Shown here in pieces: positions 53,531 to 63,336 of a stretch of 64,000 nt of DNA. The stretch spans positions 558,001 to 622,000 of the forward strand of contig NZ_JADKYT010000001.1 of assembly GCF_015354445.1 (NCBI RefSeq), in the 5' to 3' direction. The stretch comes from Methylophilus sp. QUAN. Lineage in GTDB: Bacteria; Pseudomonadota; Gammaproteobacteria; Burkholderiales; Methylophilaceae. The notes beneath the pieces were generated by a model. It had not been told where the DNA came from. It ran no database searches and saw nothing but the letters and a program-made list of their open reading frames with translations. Within the stretch, counting starts at the first letter, position 1, and each line of letters opens with the position of its first letter. A program made the position numbers and the translations under genes.

Positions 53531-54559
53531 TTATTTAGCCTGGAGTATAAATTGCCCAAATGACCGGCACAGTTTGGGGCTGGCAATGGTGTGCGTGACG
53601 GTGTTGGTGTGTGCATCAATCAGCGAAACGGTGTCCGAGCCCCAGTTGGCGACGACGACTTGATTGGTTGTTTTGTCGTATTCAATGCCTTCTGGAAACT
53701 CGCCTACAGCGATCGTTTTCACGGTTTTGCCATTGCCTAAGTCAATCACTGAAACGCTTTCTGCATGATTGTTGCTGACGTAAGCCCAACGGCTATCGGG
53801 GCTGATGGCCAAACCATAAGGATGTTGCCCGGTTTTGACTGTGCTGGACTGATAAGTGTCTACGTTTAACACAGTGAGCGTGTTGCTGACAACATTCACG
53901 ACGAATAAGGTGCGCGCGTCCGGGCTGAGTGTCAGTGCAAAGGGGTGTAGCCCAACTGGAATTTGCGCGATGGTTTTGAGTGTCTTGGTGTCTACCACGG
54001 TGACATCATTGCTATCGCGATTGGCAATAAACAGTTTTTTGTCATCTGCACTCACCAGCAGCCCCGAGGGCGTTTTGCCTGCCTTGAAGGCTTTTTGTTT
54101 GTCAGGGTGTGCGGTGTCGACCGCAATCACCTGTTCACCGCCCCAGTCTGCAACGTAGAGGGTGTTTTCGTCGCGACTGAGGGCGATGCCGACGGCTTGC
54201 ACGTGTACGGGGATGTCATACACTTTTTGCTGGGTTGCGCTGTCGATGACTGAAACCGTCTGGCTATTGGCATTGCTGATATAGACGCGCTGTTGTTTGG
54301 TGGCAATGGCGACACCTACGGGTGCTTTGCCGACCTCAATCGTGTGTGTGACCTGTTTTTTTTGCGTATCCAGAACGGAGACCGTGTCATTGCCCTGGTT
54401 GGTGATGTAAGCCAGGCTGCCAGCATATGATTGGGGGATCCATAGCAATAATGCTAGCCAAAGAAACGATGCCGAAGCTTGTTTGCGTAATTTGATGGCA
54501 GAGGTGAAAAGCAGGCGCATGCCCGACAAACGATTGTGAGTGTGTAAGGTTGACAGCAT
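53531..54559 (-). CDS. YVTN/YncE-type seven-bladed beta-propeller protein
   Basis: A 342-residue exported protein. Seven repeats of about 42 residues are visible, each with a Y/F-I/V-x-N/D-x-x-x-x-V-x-V-x-D type core (YITNQGNDTVSVLD, YISNANSQTVSVID, YVADWGGEQVIAVD, FIANRDSNDVTVVD, FVVNVVSNTLTVLN, YVSNNHAESVSVID, VVANWGSDTVSLID). A signal-like segment precedes them (about residues 28-47). The start is uncertain: ATG 54559 or ATG 54520. A run of eight A (sense strand) lies in a Gln-Lys-Lys-Gln stretch. Relatives bind ligands or partner enzymes; being next to the MxaD-like gene, a link to PQQ-dependent oxidation is possible but unproven. Confidence 0.82.
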   Translation of the reverse strand: MLSTLHTHNRLSGMRLLFTSAIKLRKQASASFLWLALLLWIPQSYAGSLAYITNQGNDTVSVLDTQKKQVTHTIEVGKAPVGVAIATKQQRVYISNANSQTVSVIDSATQQKVYDIPVHVQAVGIALSRDENTLYVADWGGEQVIAVDTAHPDKQKAFKAGKTPSGLLVSADDKKLFIANRDSNDVTVVDTKTLKTIAQIPVGLHPFALTLSPDARTLFVVNVVSNTLTVLNVDTYQSSTVKTGQHPYGLAISPDSRWAYVSNNHAESVSVIDLGNGKTVKTIAVGEFPEGIEYDKTTNQVVVANWGSDTVSLIDAHTNTVTHTIASPKLCRSFGQFILQAK

Positions 54560-54740
54560 TGTTAATTATATAACCATAAATTTATTATGGGGGTTTCGCG
54601 GTTTGTTTGTAAATGTATGAAAAGAAACGGGATATTTCCCTGTGGCCCTAATGGACTATTTTATACGGGTAGCCGTTTGACTTAAAATCTGCATGAAAAT
54701 TTAACTTTATTAAACTTTAATTGAAACCAAGGGAGTCACA

Positions 54741-55463
54741 ATGAAAAAAATATTTGATGCTGGCCTTAAGTTGCTGCTGTCGTTTTCGATGCTGGCAACG
54801 GCGCAGTCTGCCTTTGCCTTGACCACAGGTACCGTGGTTGGTAGCAATTTTGTGAATGGCCAAACCAGCTATTCCACTAGCTTTGCTGATGGTACGACCG
54901 CTACTTTTGTTGGTAGTAACACTTTTCAGAAAAAAACCCAGGCTGGGATCACAGGTGTGGGTATCGCCGGTGGCAGAACAAATGACGAAATTGATATTGG
55001 TGAAACATTGACCGGTACTTTTTCTAAAGAAGTGATTGTTTCTTCTATTAACCTGGCATTGTTGTTTGACGGCCCAGAATATAAAGATGTTAAAGAAGTA
55101 GCAAAAATGCTGGTGAGCTTTGCTGACGGTGGTACAGGTGTTTACTACCTGACAGCCACTGGCGTGCACACAGCGGCCTGGACTGGCGAAGGCTCAGTCG
55201 TGTCCATTGGTAGTGGTGCTGTTGATGGCGGTACAGGTGCGTGGCAGTTGAATAATCCGTTTGGTTTCCGCTCTGTAGACAGCATTGTGTTCACTGCAGT
55301 CAAAGGCTATCCTGATTCACATTGCAAAAAATGTGATAACCAGTCTGATTACACTTTTGTCAACATGACCGTGATTCCAGTGCCAGAAGCAGATAAGTCT
55401 GCCATGATGTTTGCTGGCCTGTTGGTCGTGGGTGGCTTGGCTGCACGTCGCATGAAATCCTGA
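54741..55463 (+). CDS. Exported protein with PEP-CTERM-like sorting tail
   Basis: A 240-residue protein: signal peptide (about 1-26, ending AFA), a beta-rich body rich in Gly, Thr and Ser, and a C-terminal tripartite tail VPEADKSAMMFAGLLVVGGLAARRMKS (shown in parts as VPEADKSAM, a helix, then RRMKS). That is the exosortase sorting pattern with PEA in place of PEP. A CKKC pair lies in the body. Exosortase A/B processes such tails to display the protein with surface polysaccharide. AAGGGAG lies 6 bases before the ATG. The body matches no family I recognise. Confidence 0.8.
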   Translation: MKKIFDAGLKLLLSFSMLATAQSAFALTTGTVVGSNFVNGQTSYSTSFADGTTATFVGSNTFQKKTQAGITGVGIAGGRTNDEIDIGETLTGTFSKEVIVSSINLALLFDGPEYKDVKEVAKMLVSFADGGTGVYYLTATGVHTAAWTGEGSVVSIGSGAVDGGTGAWQLNNPFGFRSVDSIVFTAVKGYPDSHCKKCDNQSDYTFVNMTVIPVPEADKSAMMFAGLLVVGGLAARRMKS

Positions 55464-55481
55464 TCTTTTCAGGACATCAGT

Positions 55482-55514
55482 AAAAAAGCTCACGCATAGT
55501 GAGCTTTTTTTTTT
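55482..55514 (+). terminator. Terminator of the PEP-CTERM-like gene
   Basis: AAAAAAGCTCAC pairs with GTGAGCTTTTTT around GCATA; the plus strand ends in ten T. Confidence 0.88.
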
Positions 55515-55615
55515 GAGCAAAACACGCATACTTTTATGGCAGGCGCATGATGGTTGTCCTTTCATTAAAGGGCAAAGTGTGAAAAAATTGCAGCAAATAT
55601 TGAAGGCAGTTTTTT

Positions 55616-56164
55616 ATGTTAGATCGTGATGGATACCGTCCGAACGTTGGGATTGTGCTTTGCAATGCACATAACCAGGTGTTTTGGGGCAAGCGTATCA
55701 GAGAGCATGCGTGGCAGTTTCCGCAAGGCGGCATCAAATATGGTGAAACGCCGGAGCAAGCTATGTATCGTGAGCTGATGGAAGAGGTGGGCCTCAAGCC
55801 TGAGCACGTCAAGATTCTGGGCCGTACGCGCGACTGGTTGCGCTATGAAGTGCCTACCAGTTGGATTAAACGTGAATGGCGCGGTAGTTACAAGGGCCAA
55901 AAGCAAATCTGGTTTTTGTTGCGCCTGACCGGCCGCGATTCTGATGTGTCGCTGCGTGCGACTGAGCATCCTGAGTTTGATGCATGGCGCTGGAGTGAAT
56001 ACTGGGTGCCACTCGAAGATGTGATTGAGTTCAAGCGCGAGGTTTACCAATTGGCGCTCAACGAGCTGGCAACATTTCTACATCATTCTGGTCGACGGAC
56101 TGGCGGCAAGCCGCGCAAGCCTGCGCCTGCAAGCAAACTGCCGCCCGCCGTCACTCCTGAATAA
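55616..56164 (+). CDS. rppH: RNA pyrophosphohydrolase
   Basis: A 182-residue Nudix hydrolase that removes pyrophosphate from mRNA 5' ends, starting RNase E decay. The Nudix box ([13 protein letters not shown]... to ELMEEVG, about 38-60) has all Glu ligands (REL-x-EE). The start [17 protein letters not shown] is typical of RppH. Its C-terminal tail is basic and Pro-rich. It ends one base before the facing msrA stop. Confidence 0.94.
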   Translation: MLDRDGYRPNVGIVLCNAHNQVFWGKRIREHAWQFPQGGIKYGETPEQAMYRELMEEVGLKPEHVKILGRTRDWLRYEVPTSWIKREWRGSYKGQKQIWFLLRLTGRDSDVSLRATEHPEFDAWRWSEYWVPLEDVIEFKREVYQLALNELATFLHHSGRRTGGKPRKPAPASKLPPAVTPE

Positions 56165-56165
56165 T

Positions 56166-56681
56166 CTATAGCCACATGGCCGCTGCGCGGTCTTGTGGCA
56201 AAATCCAGTCCAGTCGCAAGCCATGGCAGGTATAGCCGGTGGGATATTTCACTAAATAATCCTGGTGCTCAGGCTCGGCCAGCCAAAAATCGCTGGCAGG
56301 TGTGACTTCTGTGACGACCTTCCCGGGCCAGATCTGCGTGGCATTCATGTCGGCGATCAGTTGTTCCGCCTCGGTTTTTTGTGCCGCATTGGCATAATAA
56401 ATGGCCGAGCGGTAAGATGGCCCCAAATCATTGCCCTGGCGGTTCAAGGTGGTCGGGTCGTGAATCTGGAAAAAGAACACCAGCAATTGCCTGAGGCTGA
56501 TCTGTGATGCATCAAACTCCACCTCTATCGCCTCTGCATGGTTGCCATGATTGCGGTAGGTGGCATGGGCAACTTCGCCGCCGGTATAGCCGACGCGTGT
56601 GGAAATGACGCCGGGCAGGCGTCGGAACAGGTCTTGCATGCCCCAAAAACAGCCGCCAGCGAGAATAATGGTGTCTTGCAT
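56166..56681 (-). CDS. msrA: Peptide methionine-S-sulfoxide reductase
   Basis: A 171-residue enzyme that reduces the S form of methionine sulfoxide in proteins. The catalytic cysteine is in GGCFWGMQD (the usual GCFWG). [30 protein letters not shown] and RSAIYY are conserved. The recycling cysteine near the C-terminus lies in TGYTCHG. Length is that of the shorter MsrA form. The gene is divergent from gap. Confidence 0.95.
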   Translation of the reverse strand: MQDTIILAGGCFWGMQDLFRRLPGVISTRVGYTGGEVAHATYRNHGNHAEAIEVEFDASQISLRQLLVFFFQIHDPTTLNRQGNDLGPSYRSAIYYANAAQKTEAEQLIADMNATQIWPGKVVTEVTPASDFWLAEPEHQDYLVKYPTGYTCHGLRLDWILPQDRAAAMWL

Positions 56682-56844
56682 CAGGTCCTCTTTCTATCAG
56701 TTGGATGCTTCATGTAGGTATGAAGCCGTGTTTGAATGATTTTTATGCTTTGTCGTGTATCAAATCAAATACTTACAATCTGTCCAGTATAGGTGGTTTA
56801 GGTTAAAATACTGAGTTTTAGTTCTAAGCAATGTTGGGGAGCAT

Positions 56845-57846
56845 ATGGCAGTCAAGGTAGGCATTAACGGGTTTGGGCGAATTGGCCGTATGGCGTTGCG
56901 TGCGGCGATTGAGCAACCAGAGTTCAGCAATATCGAAGTCGTGGCAATTAATAGTTCATATGATGTTGAATACATGATGTATTTGCTCAAGTATGACTCT
57001 GTGCATGGCCGTTTTAATGCCAAGGTTGAGGCCGACAATGGCGCGCTGGTGGTCAATGGCAAGCGCATTCACCTGACTGCTGAACGTGATCCTAACAATA
57101 TCGACTGGCGTAAAGGTGGCGCTGAGGTGGTGATTGAATCTACCGGCGCTTTTTTGACCCAGGAAACCTGCCAGTCACACGTGAACGGCGGAGCTGTTAA
57201 AGTGGTGCAATCTGCACCGGGTAAAGATGATACGCCGATGTTTGTGTACGGTGTAAATCATACTGAATATGCAGGCCAGGCGATTATTTCTGCTGCCTCC
57301 TGTACCACCAATGGCCTGGCGCCGCTGGCAAAAGTATTGCATGACACCTTTGGTATCAAACGTGGCTTGATGACCACTATTCATGCGGCAACAGCCTCAC
57401 AGCTGACCGTAGATGGCACTTCCAAGAAAGACTGGCGCGGTGGCCGCAGTGTGTTTGAAAACATTATTCCTTCCAGCACCGGTGCTGCCAAGGCGGTAGG
57501 TAAAGTGATTCCATCCCTCAACAAGAAGCTGACAGGTATGGCCATGCGTGTGCCATCGGCCGATGTGTCTGTGGTGGATCTGACCGTAGAACTGAATAGC
57601 GAAACTACGTATGAAGCGATTTGCGCCGCCATGCAAAAAGCGGCCGACGGTGAATTAAAAGGTGTGCTGGAGTTTACCAATGAAAAAGTGGTTTCCAGCG
57701 ATTTCCGCAGCAGTGCAGCCGCCAGCGTGTTTGATGCCGATGCAGGCATTATGCTGGACCCGACCTTTGTTAAAGTCGTCGGCTGGTACGACAACGAATA
57801 CGGCTACACCTGTAACCTGCTGCGCCTGGTTCAACACATTGCTTAA
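56845..57846 (+). CDS. gap: Glyceraldehyde-3-phosphate dehydrogenase, type I (copy 1)
   Basis: A 333-residue enzyme of glycolysis/gluconeogenesis. The Rossmann start is [13 protein letters not shown], the catalytic cysteine C153 lies in SCTTN, and the C-terminal [15 protein letters not shown] is intact. After VAIN, the residue that is Asp in most NAD-dependent forms is S37, which may relax or shift cofactor choice to NADP. GGGGAG sits 4-5 bases before the ATG. pgk follows after a short hairpin, as usual in gap-pgk clusters. Confidence 0.95.
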   Translation: MAVKVGINGFGRIGRMALRAAIEQPEFSNIEVVAINSSYDVEYMMYLLKYDSVHGRFNAKVEADNGALVVNGKRIHLTAERDPNNIDWRKGGAEVVIESTGAFLTQETCQSHVNGGAVKVVQSAPGKDDTPMFVYGVNHTEYAGQAIISAASCTTNGLAPLAKVLHDTFGIKRGLMTTIHAATASQLTVDGTSKKDWRGGRSVFENIIPSSTGAAKAVGKVIPSLNKKLTGMAMRVPSADVSVVDLTVELNSETTYEAICAAMQKAADGELKGVLEFTNEKVVSSDFRSSAAASVFDADAGIMLDPTFVKVVGWYDNEYGYTCNLLRLVQHIA

Positions 57847-57852
57847 TCATGC

Positions 57853-57871
57853 ACGGGGCTTTATGCCCCGT
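57853..57871 (+). terminator. Hairpin between gap and pgk
   Basis: ACGGGGC pairs with GCCCCGT around TTTAT, then TTGCTTTTG. The T run is weak, so it may reduce but not stop transcription into pgk. Confidence 0.6.
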
Positions 57872-57945
57872 TTGCTTTTGTCACTGAGATTTTTATCCTT
57901 ACCAGTTTATATTCAAGCGGCGGCGACCGCTCAAGGGAGACCTTC

Positions 57946-59139
57946 ATGAAATTCATCAAAATGACCGACCTCGACTTGCGTGGCAAGCGTGTGTTTATCC
58001 GTGCCGACCTCAATGTGCCGGTGAAAGACGGCGTGGTGACCAGTGATGCCAGAATTGTGGCCAGCATGCCGACGATTGAATATGCATTAAAAGCAGGCGC
58101 CAAAGTGATGGTGACTTCACATTTAGGCCGCCCGGAAGAGGGCGTGTACAGTGAAGAGAACTCGTTGCAGCCAGTGGCTGACGTGATGAGTAAGTTGCTG
58201 GGGCAGCCGGTGCGCCTAGTCAAGAACTGGCTGGCGCCTAATGCGCCAGAAGACAGTTTGACCACGCAAGACGGTCAGCTGATTTTGCTGGAAAACTGCC
58301 GCTTTAATGTTGGTGAAAAGAAAAACAACGATGAACTGGCGAAGAAATATGCCGCCTTGTGCGATGTATTTGTGATGGACGCCTTTGGCACTGCACACCG
58401 CGCTGAAGCTTCCACGCATGGGATTGCCAAGTTTGCGCCAGTCGCCTGTGCAGGTATTCTGCTGACACAAGAGCTGGATGCATTAAGCAAGGCCTTGCTG
58501 GCACCTGCGCGTCCGCTGGTGGCGATTGTGGGTGGTTCCAAAGTGTCAACCAAGTTGACCGTCTTGGAAAGCTTGTCTGATAAGGTCGACCAGTTGGTGG
58601 TTGGCGGTGGTATCGCCAACACCTTCCTCAAAGCTTCTGGCCAGGAAGTTGGCAAGTCTTTGTGTGAGGATGACTTGATTGGCACCGCGAAATGCCTGAT
58701 GGACAAAATGTCTGCGCGTGGCGCCTGTGTGCCGATTGCCAAAGATGTGGTGGTGGGCAAGCAATTTGACGCCAATGAACCTGCGGTGAAGAAACCAGCA
58801 ACTGACGTCGCTGCTGACGAAATGATTTTTGATATTGGCGCACAATCTGCGGCTGAACTGGTCGACATCATCATGAAAGCAGGCACCGTGGTCTGGAACG
58901 GCCCGGTTGGCGTGTTTGAATTTGACCAGTTTGGTGATGGCACCAAAACCATTGCCAAGGCCATTGCCGAAACCAAAGCCTTTACGCTGGCGGGTGGTGG
59001 CGACACGATTGCGGCGATCCAGAAATATGATATTTACGACAAGGTGTCTTATATTTCTACCGCAGGCGGCGCATTTTTAGAGTTTTTAGAGGGTAAAACC
59101 TTACCCGCGGTGGCCATTCTGGAAGAGCGAGCAGCTTAA
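57946..59139 (+). CDS. pgk: Phosphoglycerate kinase
   Basis: A 397-residue two-domain kinase that makes ATP from 1,3-bisphosphoglycerate. The substrate part has [14 protein letters not shown] and SHLGRPEEG; the nucleotide part has [22 protein letters not shown] and the final [15 protein letters not shown] lies 6 bases before the ATG. Length and motifs are normal. It faces the diguanylate cyclase gene. Confidence 0.97.
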   Translation: MKFIKMTDLDLRGKRVFIRADLNVPVKDGVVTSDARIVASMPTIEYALKAGAKVMVTSHLGRPEEGVYSEENSLQPVADVMSKLLGQPVRLVKNWLAPNAPEDSLTTQDGQLILLENCRFNVGEKKNNDELAKKYAALCDVFVMDAFGTAHRAEASTHGIAKFAPVACAGILLTQELDALSKALLAPARPLVAIVGGSKVSTKLTVLESLSDKVDQLVVGGGIANTFLKASGQEVGKSLCEDDLIGTAKCLMDKMSARGACVPIAKDVVVGKQFDANEPAVKKPATDVAADEMIFDIGAQSAAELVDIIMKAGTVVWNGPVGVFEFDQFGDGTKTIAKAIAETKAFTLAGGGDTIAAIQKYDIYDKVSYISTAGGAFLEFLEGKTLPAVAILEERAA

Positions 59140-59164
59140 AATACACGCGGGCTGAGGGTTGTCG

Positions 59165-60154
59165 CTACACGGAAAGCGGCACCGTCAGCCTGTGATGTTT
59201 GTCGTAGACTTCGACGCGATTTCTGCCTTGTTTCTTGGCTACATACAAGGCCTTGTCCGCCTGTTCAATCAGCAAGTTGCCGTCTTCACTGAAGTTTAAC
59301 CATTGGTTGCGGGCGTGCTGCTCTTTGTGTGACTGCGATTGTTGTAGGCCTAGTGAGGCAACGCCGATGCTGACGGTCATCAGTCGGTGACCAGCAAAAC
59401 GGATATCCAGCGCCATCACTTTCTGGCGGATGCGTTCGGCGATTTTAGCGGCTTCCTGTTGTGTGGTTTGCCCCAGCACCAATACAAACTCTTCACCGCC
59501 GTAACGCGCCGCCAGGTCGCCGGGGCGGTTGCTGTAACGTTTCAATATGCCTGCCAATTGGCGCAGGCAATCATCCCCCGCGCCATGTCCCATACTGTCA
59601 TTGAGTTGTTTGAAGTGGTCGGCATCGACCATCATCACGCTCAGGCTGGACTGATGGCGGATGGCACGTGACCATTCATCGCGCATGAATTGTTCCAAGC
59701 GACGGCGATTGGCCAGCCCGGTGAGCGGGTCGGTCAGAGTGAGCGCCGAGATGCGATCTTCAGTCTGTTTGTGGTGGGTGATATTGGTCAGTGACAGTAA
59801 AAATAACTTGCCATCTGCCAGGGTGGTTTGCATGGGCTGCAAGTTGAGTGTCAGCCAGGTGGGTTCCTGTGTTGGCGTGTGACACAAATAGTCAGTTGTG
59901 AAGTGCGGCATTGAGCCACTCAGGACACGTTCTATACCATCTAGCAACACTGGCTGGTTGGTGTCTTCATTGGCGCGGCAAAGATCCAGGTAGGCGATGC
60001 CAAACCAGTCTGTTTCCAGCGCCAGGCCGTAAAGTAGCCCGAATTTCCGCCAGGCCTGGTTCACGTAAATAATGCTGCTGGTCTCATCAATCACTGCGAT
60101 TTGCAGCGGTAATGTGTCCAGGATACCACTCAGTAATTGTTCTGCGATGTTCAC
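59165..60154 (-). CDS. PAS-GGDEF diguanylate cyclase
   Basis: A 329-residue soluble signalling protein. The N-terminal PAS domain (about 5-130) begins SGILDTLPLQIAVIDETSSIIYVNQAW and may sense a ligand or redox state. The GGDEF domain (about 155-315) has LTDPLTGLANRR, DADHFKQLND and the active-site GGEEF. The inhibitory RxxD (RPGD) lies five residues before GGEEF, so product feedback is expected. It makes c-di-GMP, the ligand predicted for MshE. The gene is divergent from the second gap. Confidence 0.93.
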   Translation of the reverse strand: MNIAEQLLSGILDTLPLQIAVIDETSSIIYVNQAWRKFGLLYGLALETDWFGIAYLDLCRANEDTNQPVLLDGIERVLSGSMPHFTTDYLCHTPTQEPTWLTLNLQPMQTTLADGKLFLLSLTNITHHKQTEDRISALTLTDPLTGLANRRRLEQFMRDEWSRAIRHQSSLSVMMVDADHFKQLNDSMGHGAGDDCLRQLAGILKRYSNRPGDLAARYGGEEFVLVLGQTTQQEAAKIAERIRQKVMALDIRFAGHRLMTVSIGVASLGLQQSQSHKEQHARNQWLNFSEDGNLLIEQADKALYVAKKQGRNRVEVYDKHHRLTVPLSV

Positions 60155-60300
60155 AAAATATCCGATGGCCAGTTGCTTGCAACATTCAAAAGATTCAACT
60201 CTATTCTATTCGCGGCTTTCGCGCCTGTCTAATGCTAATTGTTGAAAATTAGCATCAAAATTGCTTGTTTTTACCGTATCCAATGACTAAGGAGTCAAAA

Positions 60301-61362
60301 ATGGGTATTCGGGTAGGGATTAATGGTTTTGGCCGTATTGGCCGCATGGTGCTGCGCGCCGCATTAAATCAGGCTGAGTTCAAGGATATGGAGGTGGTGG
60401 CCATCAACGGCATCGAGGAACCTGACCATATGTTGTATATGCTCAAATATGACTCCGTGCACGGCAGGCTGGCACAGGATGCACATTTAGAGGGCGACTT
60501 CCTGGTCATCAATGGCAAAAAAATCCGTTTGACGGCGCATGCCAAACCGGCAGATATCGACTGGAATGCGGAAGCGGTGGACGTGGTGATCGAATGTACC
60601 GGCGTGTTCCTGACCCAGGAAACCTGTGCCGCACATATTGCCGGTGGCGCGCGCATTGTGGTGCAGTCTGCCCCCGGCAAAGACGATACACCTATGTATG
60701 TCTATGGCGTCAATCACTACCATTATCACGGTGAAGATATTGTCTCGGCAGCCTCTTGCACCACCAATGGCCTGGCGCCGATCGTCAAGGTGTTGCATGA
60801 CCATTTTGGTGTCAAGCGCGGCTTGATGACAACCATCCATGCGGCGACCGCTACCCAAAAAACGGTTGATGGCACCTCTAACAAAGACTGGCGCGGTGGG
60901 CGCGGCGTGTTTGAAAACATCATTCCTTCCAGTACCGGGGCCGCGAAGGCCGTGGGGAAGGTGATCCCGGCGCTCAATAAAAAACTCACGGGCATGTCCA
61001 TGCGTATTCCTTCAGCGGATGTGTCTGTGGTCGATTTAACCGTAGAGTTGCAGCAAAAAACCACTTACGAAGATATTTGTGCCGTGATGAAATATGCCGC
61101 AGAACGCGACCTGAAAGGCGTGCTCGGCTATACCGAAGACGCTGTGGTTTCCAGCGATTTCCGTGGGTTTCCGGCGGCCAGTGTGTTCGATGCCGGTGCC
61201 GGCATTATGCTGGACCCGACCTTTGTCAAACTGATAGGTTGGTATGACAACGAATATGGCTATACCTGTAACTTGTTACGCTTAACGCGCTATGTTGCAT
61301 ATGCCAAATTGTCGATGACAGATTTGCCTGAGGTTGAAGAGGACGTTGCCGTAGCCGCTTGA
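60301..61362 (+). CDS. gap: Glyceraldehyde-3-phosphate dehydrogenase, type I (copy 2)
   Basis: A 353-residue paralogue of the copy at 56845 with all catalytic motifs (C153 in [17 protein letters not shown]). The Asp after VAIN in NAD-dependent forms is Gly37, so NADP use is possible. It carries an extra acidic C-terminal tail of about 20 residues (ending [10 protein letters not shown]). AAGGAG lies 7 bases before the ATG; the longer frame from 60265 overlaps that site. It stands between the diguanylate cyclase and purC. Epd (erythrose-4-phosphate dehydrogenase) is the other possibility, but its marks are not evident. Confidence 0.92.
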   Translation: MGIRVGINGFGRIGRMVLRAALNQAEFKDMEVVAINGIEEPDHMLYMLKYDSVHGRLAQDAHLEGDFLVINGKKIRLTAHAKPADIDWNAEAVDVVIECTGVFLTQETCAAHIAGGARIVVQSAPGKDDTPMYVYGVNHYHYHGEDIVSAASCTTNGLAPIVKVLHDHFGVKRGLMTTIHAATATQKTVDGTSNKDWRGGRGVFENIIPSSTGAAKAVGKVIPALNKKLTGMSMRIPSADVSVVDLTVELQQKTTYEDICAVMKYAAERDLKGVLGYTEDAVVSSDFRGFPAASVFDAGAGIMLDPTFVKLIGWYDNEYGYTCNLLRLTRYVAYAKLSMTDLPEVEEDVAVAA

Positions 61363-61438
61363 GTGCTTGGGTATCAATTTATTCGCCAGCAATCGCGTCC
61401 GCATTTATAATGCTGCTTTTACTTGTGTGATAGACATT

Positions 61439-62338
61439 ATGCGTGCGCCTTTGCTCGAAACTTCCATCAAAAGCCTGAAAAAACTGCACCAGGGCAAGGT
61501 GCGTGATATTTACGATATCGATGCCCACACCATGCTGCTGGTGAGTACGGATCGTTTAAGTGCTTTTGATGTGATTTTGCCCACCGGCATTCAGCACAAG
61601 GGTGCAATGCTGACGCAAATGGCCAACTTCTGGTTTGAGCAGTTGCAGGACGTGGTGCCTAATCATTTGACCGGTATTGCGCCTGAGTCTGTGGTTGCGC
61701 CGGATGAGGTCGAACAGGTCAAAGGCCGTGCCGTGGTGGTGAAAAAGCTCAAAGCCCTGCCGCTGGAAGCGATTGTGCGCGGTTACCTGGTCGGCAGTGG
61801 CTGGAAAGAATACCAAGCCAAAGGCACGGTCTGCGACATTCCTTTGCCAGCCGGTCTGCAACTGGCGCAACAGTTACCTAAACCGTTATTCACGCCTTCA
61901 AGCAAGGCCGCAGTTGGCGAGCACGATGAAAACATCAGCGTCGCCCAAGTAGAGGCGCTGATCGGTAAAGACCTGACCGCGCAAGTTGAAAAAGCGGCGA
62001 TTGCCTTGTACACACGTGCGGCAGAATATGCGCGCACCAAGGGTATTATCATTGCTGATACCAAATTTGAATTCGGCGTCGACGAGCATGGTGTGTTGCA
62101 TGTGATGGATGAAGCTTTGACGCCGGACTCTTCCCGTTTCTGGCCGGCAGACCTGTACCAAATTGGTAGCAACCCGCCCAGTTATGACAAGCAATATGTG
62201 CGTGACTGGCTGGAAAGCTGTGGCTGGAACAAAGTTGCGCCAGGGCCTGAATTACCAGTCGATGTGGCGCAACGTACCTCGGATAAATATATGGAGGCGT
62301 TTGCCAAGCTGACCGGGCGTACTTTACAGGTGGATTAA
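61439..62338 (+). CDS. purC: Phosphoribosylaminoimidazole-succinocarboxamide synthase
   Basis: A 299-residue enzyme of purine synthesis that joins aspartate to CAIR. It has the HQGKVRDIYDIDAHTMLLVSTDRLSAFD start region, VVVKKLKALPLEAIVRGYL and IADTKFEFG, DEALTPDSSRFWP. I chose the ATG at 61439, which gives the usual start; the frame upstream to 61367 adds 24 residues unlike the family. No clear ribosome site. The YkvA-like gene follows after 6 bases. Confidence 0.95.
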   Translation: MRAPLLETSIKSLKKLHQGKVRDIYDIDAHTMLLVSTDRLSAFDVILPTGIQHKGAMLTQMANFWFEQLQDVVPNHLTGIAPESVVAPDEVEQVKGRAVVVKKLKALPLEAIVRGYLVGSGWKEYQAKGTVCDIPLPAGLQLAQQLPKPLFTPSSKAAVGEHDENISVAQVEALIGKDLTAQVEKAAIALYTRAAEYARTKGIIIADTKFEFGVDEHGVLHVMDEALTPDSSRFWPADLYQIGSNPPSYDKQYVRDWLESCGWNKVAPGPELPVDVAQRTSDKYMEAFAKLTGRTLQVD

Positions 62339-62344
62339 TCTTTC

Positions 62345-62641
62345 ATGGGTTTGCGTGCGCAACTGGCAACACTGGCCAGCCGCTTTAAGCAAGAGGTGGC
62401 CTTTTACCGTGCCTTGCATGCGCACCCGCAAACGCCTTGGCTGGCCAAGGCCTTGTTATGGTTGGCGCTAGGATATTTAGTCTTGCCGTTTGATCTGATT
62501 CCGGATTTTATTCCGGTCATCGGCCAGTTGGATGAGTTGGTCATTATTCCATTATTGCTTTACTTGGCACTCAAGTTGACGCCAGTCGCGGTGCGGCAGG
62601 CGTGTCGCGATTCTGTGCCGCTTGTGCCGGATCAAAAATAG
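62345..62641 (+). CDS. YkvA family (DUF1232) membrane protein
   Basis: A 98-residue protein with two hydrophobic segments and the DUF1232 core, ALGYLVLPFDLIPDFIPVIGQLDELVIIP. The function is unknown. It follows purC by 6 bases and is probably co-transcribed. Confidence 0.85.
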   Translation: MGLRAQLATLASRFKQEVAFYRALHAHPQTPWLAKALLWLALGYLVLPFDLIPDFIPVIGQLDELVIIPLLLYLALKLTPVAVRQACRDSVPLVPDQK

Positions 62642-62712
62642 TGCTGTTTGACAGCAAATGTTCATATTATTCGCCTATAATGGCGCTTTTTTGTTGAAAT
62701 GGGTTTGAGAAG

Positions 62713-63261
62713 ATGTCTTTGAATTTGGTGCCAAGCGGCAAAGATTTGCCTCACGACTTTAACGTTATTATCGAAATTCCGGCCAACGGCGACCCGGTGA
62801 AATACGAAGTAGATAAAGAGAGTGGCGCGCTGTTTGTGGATCGCTTCATGGGTACATCCATGCAATATCCATGTAACTACGGTTATATTCCACACACTCT
62901 GGGCGACGATGGAGACCCGGTGGACGTGCTGGTGATCACACCAGTGCCATTATTGCCAGGTGTCGTGGTACGTTGCCGCGCATTGGGTATGCTGAAAATG
63001 ACCGACGAAGCCGGTGGTGATGCCAAAGTGTTGGCCGTGCCTATCGAAAAAGTCTGTGGCCTGTATGCTTACCAGAAAACATTGAGCGATGTGTCACCTT
63101 GGCGTTTGGACATGATTGCCCACTTCTTTGAGCACTACAAAGACCTGGATAAAGGAAAATGGGTGAAAATCGAAGGTTGGGAAGGCATTGAATCTGCGCA
63201 TAAGGAAATCACTGATGGCGTTGTGCGTTACAACGAAGCAGAAGTGAAGCCAGCGTTTTAA
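62713..63261 (+). CDS. ppa: Inorganic pyrophosphatase, soluble family I
   Basis: A 182-residue enzyme that hydrolyses pyrophosphate and drives biosynthetic reactions. The signature Asp cluster is [11 protein letters not shown], with [16 protein letters not shown] and NYGYIPHT before it. A TATAAT box lies at 62676-62681; no -35 with good spacing is visible. It faces the membrane pyrophosphatase gene, with a terminator between. Confidence 0.97.
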   Translation: MSLNLVPSGKDLPHDFNVIIEIPANGDPVKYEVDKESGALFVDRFMGTSMQYPCNYGYIPHTLGDDGDPVDVLVITPVPLLPGVVVRCRALGMLKMTDEAGGDAKVLAVPIEKVCGLYAYQKTLSDVSPWRLDMIAHFFEHYKDLDKGKWVKIEGWEGIESAHKEITDGVVRYNEAEVKPAF

Positions 63262-63291
63262 TCAGACGTTTTACACTGAAATATGATGCAT

Positions 63292-63320
63292 AAAAAGCCG
63301 GGTAATTTACCCGGCTTTTT
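63292..63320. terminator. Bidirectional terminator between ppa and hppA
   Basis: AAAAAGCCGGGTAA and TTTACCCGGCTTTTT form a nearly perfect stem with T runs on both strands, between converging genes. Confidence 0.9.
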
Positions 63321-63336
63321 GTTTGTGAATGGCTTG

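Noticed and set aside
62648-62681. TTGACA and TATAAT as a sigma70 promoter of ppa
   Set aside because: The spacing is 22 bases, too long for a working pair; only the TATAAT is noted with ppa.
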